A stretch of 38,551 nucleotides of DNA, taken from a virus. The stretch lies in IMG/VR virus record IMGVR_UViG_3300020055_000055, positions 1 to 38,551 of that record. One strand, 5' to 3'. The position numbers and the translations under genes are program-made. Each line of letters opens with the position of its first letter. Within the stretch, counting starts at the first letter, position 1. This document shows, one piece after another, positions 14,659-22,469 of this stretch. Below the pieces are notes generated by a model. That model was not told the DNA's origin. It did not search any database and saw only the letters and a list, made by a program, of their open reading frames with translations.

Positions 14659-15660
14659 TTACTGATTTTGTCTTGCACGGATCATTGCTAGAATGTCTTG
14701 TGCGCCACCTGCATCTTCTGTTGCTGGTGCTGCCGCTGCTTCTGGAGCAGGAGCAGGTTCTGGCGTTGCTGCTGGAGCAGGATCTTGCCAACCTGTGTCA
14801 GTTACAGTTTCTGCTGCTGGAGTAGGTGCAGGAGTTGGTGCAGGTGCTGTTACTGGATCACCTGTACGTGCTTGCATACCTGCAGGACGGAAGTATTGAC
14901 TCCAACGATCTGCATCGTATGCTTCACCGTCTACACTTGCTTCAAACATTTCAGTTAAAACCTTAATTTCAACTTCGCCTGGTTTTTTAGGAAGGAAATC
15001 GTTGAGATTAAACAATCCATGTGTATTGATTGCTGCCATCTCTGCATCACCTAGTGGACGCTCTCTACGTGCCCAATTACTTGCGCCGTAATCTGCATAT
15101 CCACCTTTTGTACCCTTTGACAAACGGAAATCTACACCAGCAGTATAATCTGTTGGTAATTCTTCCATATCTGGGTCCATTAGTGCTGCTTTGATTAGTT
15201 GGAAGATTTGTGGACCAATAATAAAACGTCTAATTGGATTATCTGGTGTTGTATCTTCCTTCAATGGATCATCTGTAACAAAACCTTGGAAGATATATGA
15301 ACGTTTCTTCCAATACTTACGACCCATGTCTTCAAGACTTGGATCTTTAAACCAACCACGCACTTCTGCTAGGATTGGACACGATTCACCATACATTTCC
15401 ATACATGGAACTTGTACCTGTACTGGACGTGAATCTGTTTCGCCTTTTACGCCAGCAAATGGAAGTTTAATCATCAAACGTTCTTTCCAAAAGAAAGTGT
15501 TTGAATCATCGCCGTCAGGCAAAAAGCGTAGCGTTGCTTGCTCGCCTTCTTTCATATTCCAAAATGGGTAAATTGCGTTATCACCGCCGCCTGTTCGTTG
15601 TCCGCCAGCGCCGGCTTCTTGTTCTTTGAGCTTTGCTCTAATTTCTGCTAATGATGCCAT
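14659..15660 (-). CDS. gp32: gp32 single-stranded DNA-binding protein
   Basis: This 333-aa homologue of T4 gp32 coats single-stranded DNA during replication and recombination. Recognisable parts are the N-terminal self-association segment (ASLAEIRAKLKEQE), the OB-fold core with YPFWNMKEGEQATLRFLPDGD, and the segment PCMEMYGESCPI where T4 gp32 binds zinc. Only two of the cysteines are evident here, so zinc binding is uncertain. Residues 275-320 are a Pro/Ala-rich linker with PAPTPAPTPA and PEPAPAPEAAAAPA, followed by a conserved-looking QDILAMIRARQNQ tail. A GGAGG precedes the ATG by 7 nt. The operon has an early-type promoter with an embedded late box. Confidence 0.92.
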   Translation of the reverse strand: MASLAEIRAKLKEQEAGAGGQRTGGGDNAIYPFWNMKEGEQATLRFLPDGDDSNTFFWKERLMIKLPFAGVKGETDSRPVQVQVPCMEMYGESCPILAEVRGWFKDPSLEDMGRKYWKKRSYIFQGFVTDDPLKEDTTPDNPIRRFIIGPQIFQLIKAALMDPDMEELPTDYTAGVDFRLSKGTKGGYADYGASNWARRERPLGDAEMAAINTHGLFNLNDFLPKKPGEVEIKVLTEMFEASVDGEAYDADRWSQYFRPAGMQARTGDPVTAPAPTPAPTPAAETVTDTGWQDPAPAATPEPAPAPEAAAAPATEDAGGAQDILAMIRARQNQ

Positions 15661-15718
15661 AGTTATGCCTCCTTGTAATTTGCCTATGTTCTATGTGCCT
15701 TTAGTGTGCAGCACAATT

Positions 15719-15750
15719 ATTATACTACACAATGTTATTTATCTTGTCAA
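15719..15750 (-). promoter_or_regulatory. Combined sigma70-like and late promoter of gp32
   Basis: On the minus strand a perfect TTGACA (-35, 15745-15750) is followed 17 nt later by TAGTAT (15722-15727) and 20 nt later by TATAAT (15719-15724). Between them lies GATAAATA (15736-15743), the late-type box found before structural genes. The gp32 gene could thus be read both early by host polymerase and late by modified polymerase, as replication proteins need. Confidence 0.7.
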
Positions 15751-15765
15751 CTATTTTTTTGACAA
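15744..15765. other. Inverted repeat overlapping the -35 element
   Basis: TTGTCAA (15744-15750) pairs with TTGACAA (15759-15765) across an 8-nt spacer. The first arm contains the -35 hexamer of the gp32 promoter, so the repeat could be an operator. Equally it could form a weak hairpin after the upstream gene. Short arms make chance a real possibility. Confidence 0.35.
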
Positions 15766-15777
15766 TATTTTCAAATA

Positions 15778-15805
15778 GTTAGCAGATTATCTTAAACCTG
15801 CTAAC
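15778..15805 (-). terminator. Weak hairpin at the stop codon of the 582-aa gene
   Basis: GTTAGCAG (15778-15785) pairs with CTGCTAAC (15798-15805), 8 bp with a 12-nt loop. The TAA stop codon (15787-15789) lies in the loop and the last codons form one arm. No good U-run follows on the minus strand, so this is at most a weak terminator or an mRNA end stabiliser. Confidence 0.4.
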
Positions 15806-17535
15806 TCTTGAATTCTTGTAAAGTCTGTCATCTTACGTGCCTGGTATTGTTCAAATGCTTGACCTAGACGTTTTATAAACTGACTTGCTGGCTTGACGTA
15901 TTGATCACCATAGTCTTTTTCTATACTGGTCAATACTGCTGTTTCGCCTTTTGGAAACTTGCCTGTTTGTCTATCAAAGTAACTTAGGATAAACTCGCCT
16001 AATGGTGTTTTATCATCTTCAGCTGCAATGTCTTCTTTTGCAAATGGATTGCCGCCTGTCTTTTTCATGTGTTTTTTACGCTCGCCTGCCTCTGCGTCAG
16101 ACTTTTCATTTCCGCTCATTGCTTTTGCAATTGCTGCACGACGAGCTTTTAAATAATCATCCGAATCATCAGAATCACCGTCATTATCAATATCGTCGTC
16201 TTCGTCGCCTACAGTATCTAGTTTTTCAACTTGCATACTAAAGTTATCTGCAAATTGACCTAGTATTTTATCAAATGCCATATCTATTTCTGACTCTGTG
16301 TTAAAGCCTCTTGTGCTGCCTGTGATTTGACCATTTGGTGCAATTTCTGTGCTACCAATATTGCTTTGATCTGGTCCAATTTGACGCCACTTAAACATTT
16401 GCCCTTGTACTCTTACAATGTCAAAATCTTTGCCTTTTTGTTGATAACCATTTTTCATTGCATCTTGTATTGCTTCTTGTTCGCTAGGAAAAATATCATC
16501 GCTCATACGTGGTCTTAGTTTTGGACGTGGACTGCTATTTAATTCATTTACAATGTCTTCAAATGCTAATTCGCTTGCTTTTGTTGATTCGCCTACTAAT
16601 TTGTAAATGTATGGAAATACATCTTTTAATTCTTCGTTAAACTGTTTTACAGTTAATTGATCGATCCAATTTTCTGCAACGTCTTCTGGTACTTCAACTG
16701 CATCACTTGGTTCAAAACTCTCAAATGCAGTTTTGTAATTTGATGGCTTTTGGAGATTTTGGATAGTTTTCTTTACTGTTACAATACGCTCGTTTACTGT
16801 ATCCATATGTTCAGCAAGACTTTCTGCCATTACACTGCTACGGCCCATATAAGTTTTGAACTTGCGGAGATTAGATAGTTCTTCACTTAGGCTTGTAATA
16901 TGCTTACCAAAGTCATCAAATGGGTGTCCACCTTCGCTTACGTGGATAGCCATTGCTCTTGCACCACTAAGATGTTTAAATGGATATTTGAATTTTTCGC
17001 CTTCTGCGTTTTCAATAAAAAGCGAACCAATTTTTTTAGTTCTGCTTTCGCCTTCGCCAATTGGACCTGTGTGTTTGATTCTCAATTTAGCATTTCCAAT
17101 TTTTTGGAAACTTGTGTTTTCAGTTCCACGTAATGCTGATTCTGTCATTGCTGTTTCTCCGCGATTTGCTGCCATATAGCCGTAATCTCTTTGAGTAAAG
17201 TTTGATTTGTTAATATCTCTTACTTCAAAATTAAGTAAACGTTTTTTAGCAAATACTCTCATACCTTTAAGAAAGTTGTACCAATCTTCTTGTTCAGTGT
17301 ATCCTACTTCTTCTGTAAAATCTTTGTTATACATAATTGTAACACCTGATTTTTCGTCAAGCGATACACTTACTTTTCCTAATACATTATCTAAACTTTT
17401 AAAATCAAATTCATAAAAACGTGCTTGTGAAGGTTCGTTTGTTGTGTTACCTTCTCCGTCACCGATTGTTACGCTAGGAAAGCGTCCTCTAATCTCATTA
17501 AAAAGTTGTTCTGCTACTACGTTTAAATCTCTCAT
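15787..17535 (-). CDS. Large conserved T4-like phage protein of unknown function
   Basis: The 582-aa product begins MRDLNVVAEQLFNEIRGRFP, and I recall homologues in T4-like marine phages, without a known role. The N-terminal 280 residues look globular (YEFDFKSLDNVLGKVSVSL, FAKKRLLNFEVRDINKSN, HLSGARAMAIHVSEGG), followed by charged helices. Around residues 441-460 is an acidic stretch with DIDNDGDSDDSDD, similar to calcium-binding loops, running into YLKARRAAIAKAM. The location between terminase gp17 and gp32, with a late box 7 nt before the ATG, suggests a virion or morphogenesis protein. The box overlaps the stop codon of gp17, and no Shine-Dalgarno sequence is visible. Confidence 0.75.
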   Translation of the reverse strand: MRDLNVVAEQLFNEIRGRFPSVTIGDGEGNTTNEPSQARFYEFDFKSLDNVLGKVSVSLDEKSGVTIMYNKDFTEEVGYTEQEDWYNFLKGMRVFAKKRLLNFEVRDINKSNFTQRDYGYMAANRGETAMTESALRGTENTSFQKIGNAKLRIKHTGPIGEGESRTKKIGSLFIENAEGEKFKYPFKHLSGARAMAIHVSEGGHPFDDFGKHITSLSEELSNLRKFKTYMGRSSVMAESLAEHMDTVNERIVTVKKTIQNLQKPSNYKTAFESFEPSDAVEVPEDVAENWIDQLTVKQFNEELKDVFPYIYKLVGESTKASELAFEDIVNELNSSPRPKLRPRMSDDIFPSEQEAIQDAMKNGYQQKGKDFDIVRVQGQMFKWRQIGPDQSNIGSTEIAPNGQITGSTRGFNTESEIDMAFDKILGQFADNFSMQVEKLDTVGDEDDDIDNDGDSDDSDDYLKARRAAIAKAMSGNEKSDAEAGERKKHMKKTGGNPFAKEDIAAEDDKTPLGEFILSYFDRQTGKFPKGETAVLTSIEKDYGDQYVKPASQFIKRLGQAFEQYQARKMTDFTRIQELAGLR

Positions 17536-17542
17536 TGTATAC

Positions 17543-17550
17543 TATTTATC
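17543..17550 (-). promoter_or_regulatory. Late-type promoter box, 7 nt from the start codon
   Basis: GATAAATA on the minus strand, overlapping the TGA stop codon of gp17. Only 7 nt separate the box from the ATG of the 582-aa gene. T4 late transcription begins about 6-7 nt after the box, so the mRNA would begin at or just before the ATG. Confidence 0.6.
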
Positions 17551-19129
17551 AATAACTGCTGCTAACAAAGATTGGCATTGGCATTTCATAATCGTCTTCG
17601 TGTTCAATTTGACTGAATGTATTATACACTGTTGGATCCCAATCTTTCATTACACTCATAACTCTAAGTGTCAATAACAAACTACTTACCAGATCATCGT
17701 GATGTCCTGGCTTGGCTTGGAAACTACTACCTGCTGCAATGTATGCTTTTAATTCACTGATCAATGCTTTACTACGCACAGTTAGTTTATCATTTTCTAC
17801 CATTGTTTTTAGTCTAGCACAGGCAGTTGTTTTTGAACTATGTGTTGTGTTAAATCCTTTGCGGAACTTTCTAACGTGTCCTTTACGTATAGGTTCGCTG
17901 ATAAACAATCCTGGTATGTTTTCTTCTCCAAAATCATTTATCACAAGTAAGGCTGCCTCACCTATGCCGTTGTTCTCTACACTCCAATATATGTTACTTG
18001 AAGTTTTCATTTCATCTGACAAGTATCTGCACACATCTGCAAGCACACGTACTTGTCCTGGTATTGCTGTTAAGTTATGTTGCCACTCACCTACTTGTTC
18101 GTATGTAGGTAATTCTATCACTTGTATTGCTGAAAAATCGCCTCCTGTTCCCATACTAGGATCTAATCCTACAACATACGACTTTTTTGCATCTGGCTTT
18201 TTGTACCAACGCACTTGTCCCATACGTATGATCGGCTCTAGCCCTTCCATTGTTGCTAGTTTAATTGAATTAATTAGTGTTTCATCAAATACCAAAAACT
18301 CACAACCGTATTCACGTCTAAACTTTTCTTCACCAATACGTCCTATTTCGTCTGTTTTCCATTTTTCATCTCTATCAGGATGTTCGTGCCATTCTGCTCT
18401 AAATGCGTGGAAGCCGTTAATGCCAACTTCACTATCATTACCGTATTCATCAAAACGTTGTTCTGCTTGTTTCCAAATAGTAGCAAATGTATCTTCGTCT
18501 GAGTTAGGCGTGCTTGTAATAATAGCACGACCACCTGTTGCTAGTGTAGGAGATATTGAAGTCCAAAACTCTTCCGCAATGTTAGGTTGCACAAATGCAA
18601 ACTCGTCACAGTATAGTAGTGAGATACTCATACCACGTCCTGTGTTGCCTGTTGTTGTTTGACTTACAATCCTTGAACCATTCTCAAACTCTATGCTACC
18701 TTTGTTATAACTAGTAACACCTGCTCTAATATGATCTGGACAAGTTTCATAAACATAGCGTATACGTGCCATAATTTCCTGCGCACCTGTGTATTTGTGT
18801 GCTGCAATTAGAATAGTTTGATCTGGATTAAACATTGCATACCAAGCAAGATAGATAGCAGCACAGGTAGTTTTACCTGTTTGTCTAGGCATCATATTAA
18901 TATTAAATCTATAACTATGATAACTGTGCAACAAACGAAGTTGATATTCATAAGGATCAAACATAAGTTTGCCTTGCACAGGGTGCTGTATGTAAGCAAA
19001 ATGCCTTGCAAAATGCAAGTACCCCTCATTAGGATCCATACATGATAACAAGTCTTCAACTTGTTCATTTGTAAATGTTTCTTTTTGATTTGCTTTTTTT
19101 GTTAATACACCGTCTAAACTTTTACTCAT
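17549..19129 (-). CDS. gp17: gp17 terminase large subunit
   Basis: This is the packaging motor, an ATPase joined to an RNase-H-fold nuclease, 526 aa here against 610 in T4. Walker A is PRQTGKTT at 81-88, Walker B with the catalytic Glu is SLLYCDEFAFV (D175, E176), and TSTPNS near 206 is the coupling motif. The nuclease half begins VVGLDPSMGTGGDFSAI with D323 as a metal ligand, and HHDDLVSSLLL carries late acidic residues. I start at ATG 19129 and not at an in-frame TTG 5 codons upstream, since that stretch contains the late box. The ATG lies 4 nt after the box and has no Shine-Dalgarno sequence. Confidence 0.94.
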   Translation of the reverse strand: MSKSLDGVLTKKANQKETFTNEQVEDLLSCMDPNEGYLHFARHFAYIQHPVQGKLMFDPYEYQLRLLHSYHSYRFNINMMPRQTGKTTCAAIYLAWYAMFNPDQTILIAAHKYTGAQEIMARIRYVYETCPDHIRAGVTSYNKGSIEFENGSRIVSQTTTGNTGRGMSISLLYCDEFAFVQPNIAEEFWTSISPTLATGGRAIITSTPNSDEDTFATIWKQAEQRFDEYGNDSEVGINGFHAFRAEWHEHPDRDEKWKTDEIGRIGEEKFRREYGCEFLVFDETLINSIKLATMEGLEPIIRMGQVRWYKKPDAKKSYVVGLDPSMGTGGDFSAIQVIELPTYEQVGEWQHNLTAIPGQVRVLADVCRYLSDEMKTSSNIYWSVENNGIGEAALLVINDFGEENIPGLFISEPIRKGHVRKFRKGFNTTHSSKTTACARLKTMVENDKLTVRSKALISELKAYIAAGSSFQAKPGHHDDLVSSLLLTLRVMSVMKDWDPTVYNTFSQIEHEDDYEMPMPIFVSSSY

Positions 19130-19133
19130 ACAG

Positions 19134-19141
19134 TATTTAAC
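19134..19141 (-). promoter_or_regulatory. Late-type promoter box of gp17
   Basis: GTTAAATA on the minus strand, followed by CTGT and then the ATG. It sits directly after the U-run of the upstream terminator, so terminator, promoter and start codon fit within about 42 nt. A leaderless transcript is implied if T4 spacing applies. Confidence 0.6.
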
Positions 19142-19142
19142 C

Positions 19143-19169
19143 AAAAAAATAGCGCCCTAAGGCGCTATT
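19143..19169 (-). terminator. Rho-independent terminator after the 409-aa gene
   Basis: On the minus strand AATAGCGCC-TTAG-GGCGCTATT makes a perfect 9-bp stem with a 4-nt loop, followed at once by a T-run of about seven bases. It ends transcription of the minus-strand genes from gp16 to the peptidoglycan-binding-domain gene just before gp17. Confidence 0.88.
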
Positions 19170-19187
19170 GAGTTCTGGGGGGATGTA

Positions 19188-20417
19188 TTACTTTCTTGCT
19201 GCTAGTGCTGCACGAAGTTGAGATTTAATTTGTTCTTCTAAATCTTCATCTTCTGTATTCATTGGATTGTCGCCGCCTGCTGTTGCTGGATAAGATCCTT
19301 TTTCTTTATGTAGATCGTTACCCGATGGCATACTTGCACTTACATCGTTTGCATATTCTTCATCAGGCTCTGTACTAGCATCTTGGAAATTGCCATCATA
19401 ATCTTCTTCTTCCATTGCTTCGCCTGGTGCCATCATACGAATCATGTCGCCCATTTCTGGCTCTTTTGGTTTTGCACCACAGCCGCCCATTGGTTGGCTT
19501 GGACCGTGAATTTTACCGCAAATTGGGCAAGGTTTTGGACCTGGATTAATATCATCTGGGCCAACTACTTTGGCACCATCTGCACCTGCTAGTTGCATCA
19601 TACGTAGTATTTCTGCTACTTCGCTTGCATCTGCACCGTTAATGTTGATACTTGCTTCGTCTAATTGTTTTTTGTCTGTCATAACTGACTCCTTTGGTAA
19701 CACAGGTTTCATATTAACTTCATTTGGCGAAGCCCACTCTATATTTGCAGTTATTCTTTTACTAAAAGTACCATCATCATTTCTCTTTAATCGTGTAATT
19801 GAATAGTTTTTTTGGCCTGCCACACCGTTCATTTCCGGCTGTACCGAAGTAACTGCAAAGTCGTTGCCTTTTTGAATTAACACCTTATTTTGGTCATAAC
19901 TAAATCCAGGAGGTTGAGGGTTAACTGCTGTCCATTTTGAACTTGTTTGAGCCATACCAGCAGATCTTGTCTTTGCTTGGCTTTGGTCTACATTTACCTT
20001 GCTTGGATCTTTATCTGGATTGTTTGCATATTTTTCAATCATGCCTCTAGTTTCTGGACCAACAATACCATCTACTTTTGCACCTGAATTCTTTTGGAAT
20101 GTACGCACTGCTTTTTCTGTAGCAGGACCAAAAATACCATCAACTTCTGAACCTGTCATACCTAGATTTCTTTGTAGTTGTTTAACACCTTCGCCTCTGC
20201 TGCCACGTTTCATAATTTGATTATAGTCTGCGCCTTGTGGAGCAGGTCTTGCTGCTGCTTGCTGTTTATCTGGATCTTTCCAAGCGCCTGTTTGTGCGTC
20301 ATTAACAGCCTGTGCTGCTGCTTTTTTTGCTTTTTCTTTTTCTAGTCCCATACCGACTAGTGCGCCCATTAATGCAATTGCTAATGGATTTTCTGTTAAT
20401 ACTTCTTTACGTTTCAT
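19188..20417 (-). CDS. Phage protein with peptidoglycan-binding domain and Cys-rich knuckle
   Basis: This is a 409-aa modular protein. Residues 68-130 are a PG_binding_1 domain (RGSRGEGVKQLQRNLG, VDGIFGPATEKAVRTFQ, VDGIVGPETR). Residues 297-313 form a small metal-knuckle candidate, CPICGKIH with a later GGCG (C297, C300, C313, H304). The acidic C-terminal third contains PDEEYAND and DLHKEKGSYPATAGGDNP, patterns I recall from virion proteins of marine T4-like phages. A short hydrophobic stretch (PLAIALMGALVGMGL, 11-25) near the N-terminus is not a clear signal peptide. A virion protein touching cell wall is a reasonable inference; no lytic catalytic domain is visible. It overlaps the previous gene as ATGA. 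Confidence 0.78.
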   Translation of the reverse strand: MKRKEVLTENPLAIALMGALVGMGLEKEKAKKAAAQAVNDAQTGAWKDPDKQQAAARPAPQGADYNQIMKRGSRGEGVKQLQRNLGMTGSEVDGIFGPATEKAVRTFQKNSGAKVDGIVGPETRGMIEKYANNPDKDPSKVNVDQSQAKTRSAGMAQTSSKWTAVNPQPPGFSYDQNKVLIQKGNDFAVTSVQPEMNGVAGQKNYSITRLKRNDDGTFSKRITANIEWASPNEVNMKPVLPKESVMTDKKQLDEASININGADASEVAEILRMMQLAGADGAKVVGPDDINPGPKPCPICGKIHGPSQPMGGCGAKPKEPEMGDMIRMMAPGEAMEEEDYDGNFQDASTEPDEEYANDVSASMPSGNDLHKEKGSYPATAGGDNPMNTEDEDLEEQIKSQLRAALAARK

Positions 20418-20968
20418 GATAACACCGCCTTACTGTTTTCAGCATCGCCAATATCTTTGCTATCACCTGCAGGTGCTTCACCAACGTAATCGTTGTCTCT
20501 TTCTTTACGTGCTGTTTCTAATTCTTTCAACAAGTTCATTACACGATCTGGGCCTGCGTCTGCTTGTGCGCTTTCGCCTCCCAAGTCTTCCTGAGTCAAT
20601 TTTGCTGTGTATTCGTCTTTTGCATCTTCTTGCTGATATAGTTCTTGTGGTTCGTTTGGATTACGTACAATGATGTGACTTTGAGGAACACTGCATACAC
20701 CGCCTAAGTATTCTTGTAATACTTGTACAGTTGTTGGGTATGTAAGTTCAACTTCATAATAATGAACTTCTGTATTTTCTAACTGTGGAAAATCTAATGG
20801 ACGTTCTTGAATTGGAGTTTTCTTACCTGCTGACATTTTTGTGATGCCAAACTTTTGTAATCCTGTTTCAATCATGTCCTCGCATCCATCAGGTCTATCA
20901 CCTGCGATGCCAATTTTAAATTCATATGTTTTCTTTGATTCTGTTAAATAATCAGCAAAATTTTTCAT
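20414..20968 (-). CDS. Conserved hypothetical phage protein
   Basis: This 184-aa protein begins MKNFADYLTESKKTYEFKIGIAG, and its N-terminal 110 residues look like a small alpha/beta domain (VHYYEVELTYPTTVQVLQEYLGG, SHIIVRNPNEP). The remainder is charged and probably flexible. I do not assign a function. The start FADYLTESKK resembles N-termini of other marine T4-like phage virion proteins. It lies between terminase gp16 and the peptidoglycan-binding-domain protein, overlapping the latter as ATGA, and has its own late-type box about 24 nt upstream, so it is probably expressed late with the packaging genes. Confidence 0.72.
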   Translation of the reverse strand: MKNFADYLTESKKTYEFKIGIAGDRPDGCEDMIETGLQKFGITKMSAGKKTPIQERPLDFPQLENTEVHYYEVELTYPTTVQVLQEYLGGVCSVPQSHIIVRNPNEPQELYQQEDAKDEYTAKLTQEDLGGESAQADAGPDRVMNLLKELETARKERDNDYVGEAPAGDSKDIGDAENSKAVLS

Positions 20969-20990
20969 CGACGTATCCTAAACTATAATA

Positions 20991-21473
20991 CTATTTATCT
21001 TTATCCAAACCTTTTAGGCGCTCAAGTAGACTGTTTCTATCAGTAACAACATAGCCTTCACCGCTTACAATATCGCCATCTGTAGGTCCGCTGTCTCTAT
21101 CCATTTTTTCTTTTTTAAGTTGTAGTTCAACCATTTTAAGTTTTTTATCTAGTTTTGCAACTTTGGCATCTAATGATGTTTTTAACATTGTACCTGCAAC
21201 TTCAAATACTCTACCACTGTAACGACTTTCTACGTTCATGCCTAGGTCCATTAAGTCATCATATGCAGTCATTGCTTTGTCAGCAACTTCATTTAGTTCA
21301 GTATCTGCCATATTGCCTAAACCTTTTACAGCAGGCAATGCACTAGCTATTTTGTCAAACTCTGCAATATCACGAAATGTATCTTCATGCTCAACAACAG
21401 GTTTACGATCTTCTTCTTCCTTGAGATCTTCGTTGTCTGGTAAGTTTAACATTTCTTCAAGTTTTTTAGTCAT
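20991..21473 (-). CDS. gp16: gp16 terminase small subunit
   Basis: This 160-aa protein is close in length to T4 gp16 (164 aa), which recognises DNA and stimulates the gp17 packaging ATPase. It has an acidic N-terminus (NLPDNEDLKEEEDRK), a central helical region (GLGNMADTELNEVADKAMTAYDDLMDLGMNVES), then a long coiled-coil-like helix (AGTMLKTSLDAKVAKLDKKLKMVELQLKKEK), the part that oligomerises into rings in relatives. The C-terminus includes VSGEGYVVTDRNSLLERL, similar to the late gp16 segments of marine T4-like phages. A late-type box precedes it. Confidence 0.83.
   Translation of the reverse strand: MTKKLEEMLNLPDNEDLKEEEDRKPVVEHEDTFRDIAEFDKIASALPAVKGLGNMADTELNEVADKAMTAYDDLMDLGMNVESRYSGRVFEVAGTMLKTSLDAKVAKLDKKLKMVELQLKKEKMDRDSGPTDGDIVSGEGYVVTDRNSLLERLKGLDKDK
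20992..20999 (-). promoter_or_regulatory. Late-type promoter box before the 184-aa gene
   Basis: GATAAATA on the minus strand, lying on the last codons and TAG stop of gp16 (GAT AAA TAG). The ATG of the next gene follows 23 nt later, giving room for a short leader. Confidence 0.6.
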
Positions 21474-21495
21474 ACTATAAATCCATTATATACTA

Positions 21496-22035
21496 CTATT
21501 TACCCCAGTTTTTATCAGTGTTCATATATGCGGTTATAGTTGCACGCCAGTTGTTGCCGCTTTCATAACTGTGCCAAGTTTCGTTGTCATTGCCGCATAA
21601 TACCAAGCATCTGCCAGGTTGCCAAGGAATTTGAATTTTATTGCGTTGTTGATTGTTACTCATTACAAATGTTCCAATACTTTCTAAAGGTCCTACATAT
21701 GTAACAAATGTCCAAATTTTTGTTTTATCATCGCAATGCGGCGGAAAACTGTAACCTGCTGTGTTTATTGCTAAATGTCCTAATGGATATATTTTTTCAC
21801 TATTTCTAGCTGGCTCCGAATCAAATAAGTTGATAGTATATGGCATTTTATCTATTGTCTTTTGCACAATGGTTTTATATGGTTCTTCTAGGTATTCAGG
21901 ATTATAACTTTGTTTTACATTTTTGTTTTTTATACATTTTTTACAAAAGTGAGATAATATGTTTACATCTTTAGAATTTATAAAATCGTCAATTATCCAA
22001 TGTCTCCAAGGAAACGTTTGTTTATATATTTTCAT
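21496..22035 (-). CDS. 2-oxoglutarate/Fe(II)-dependent oxygenase-like protein
   Basis: This 179-aa protein carries the facial triad of 2OG-Fe(II) dioxygenases: HxD at H100 and D102 (FPPHCDD), and the distal His at 155 (ETWHSYESGNNWRATITAYM) with R164 placed to bind 2-oxoglutarate. PWQPGRCLVLCG precedes the distal His, as in prolyl-hydroxylase-like members. Such proteins are abundant in marine T4-like phages and may hydroxylate a protein, nucleic acid or sugar; the substrate is unknown. Its location between gp4 and gp16 hints at a virion substrate. It overlaps gp4 as ATGA. Confidence 0.8.
   Translation of the reverse strand: MKIYKQTFPWRHWIIDDFINSKDVNILSHFCKKCIKNKNVKQSYNPEYLEEPYKTIVQKTIDKMPYTINLFDSEPARNSEKIYPLGHLAINTAGYSFPPHCDDKTKIWTFVTYVGPLESIGTFVMSNNQQRNKIQIPWQPGRCLVLCGNDNETWHSYESGNNWRATITAYMNTDKNWGK
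21497..21504 (-). promoter_or_regulatory. Late-type promoter box before gp16
   Basis: GGTAAATA on the minus strand. As with the box before the 184-aa gene, it is built into the upstream gene's final codons (GGT AAA TAG of the 2OG-oxygenase gene). The gp16 ATG follows 23 nt later. Confidence 0.5.
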
Positions 22036-22469
22036 TTTCGTTTGCCTTGATGGAAAATATCTCCTTCGTTGACAACTCTAAACATCATACCTTTTTGTTT
22101 ACAATATGCTCTTGCTGCTGACCATTTTGCTTGATTTATAACATAGTGTGCTTTATTAGCTCTGCTGTTTCCTAGTTTTTCTTTCAATGTATGATTAGCT
22201 GGTTTGATTTCTATTAGTTCAACGTGTTGCTTACCTGTTCTATCATTATATACAATAAAAAAATCAGGAACATAAATTGTGTATTTTCCTGTTAATGGAT
22301 GTCTATAAGGAATTTTAATTGCTTCACTTGCCCACTTTGAAATATTTTCATTGCTATCACACATACGCATGAAAGCAAATTCCCAACTACTACGATAAGT
22401 TGGAGTACGTCCGCCTATGTATTTGTCAGGGTTTTTGAGTGTAAATTTACCCTGGGCAAAACGTGACAT
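22032..22469 (-). CDS. gp4: gp4 head completion protein
   Basis: This 145-aa homologue of T4 gp4 (also called gp50) is needed for finishing filled heads before tail joining. Identifying segments are KNPDKYIGG, YRSSWEFAFMRMCD and IPYRHPLTGKYTIYVPDFFIVY, then VELIEIKPA. The PDF, EIKP and upstream E in SSWEFAF form a pattern like a PD-(D/E)xK endonuclease, consistent with a DNA-end-trimming role proposed for the family. It starts in a TAATG overlap with the 124-aa gene and ends as ATGA with the oxygenase gene. Confidence 0.88.
   Translation of the reverse strand: MSRFAQGKFTLKNPDKYIGGRTPTYRSSWEFAFMRMCDSNENISKWASEAIKIPYRHPLTGKYTIYVPDFFIVYNDRTGKQHVELIEIKPANHTLKEKLGNSRANKAHYVINQAKWSAARAYCKQKGMMFRVVNEGDIFHQGKRK

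Noticed and set aside
14502-14958. Plus-strand Ala/Gly/Val-rich and Cys/Trp-rich frames opposite gp32
   Set aside because: They are produced by the repetitive Pro/Ala linker codons of gp32 read backwards. Composition and overlap argue against real genes.
17712-18662. Plus-strand ORF of 316 codons antisense to gp17
   Set aside because: It is the opposite strand of a clear terminase gene with intact Walker and nuclease motifs. Its own translation has no recognisable domain and no ribosome binding site, so it is a shadow frame.
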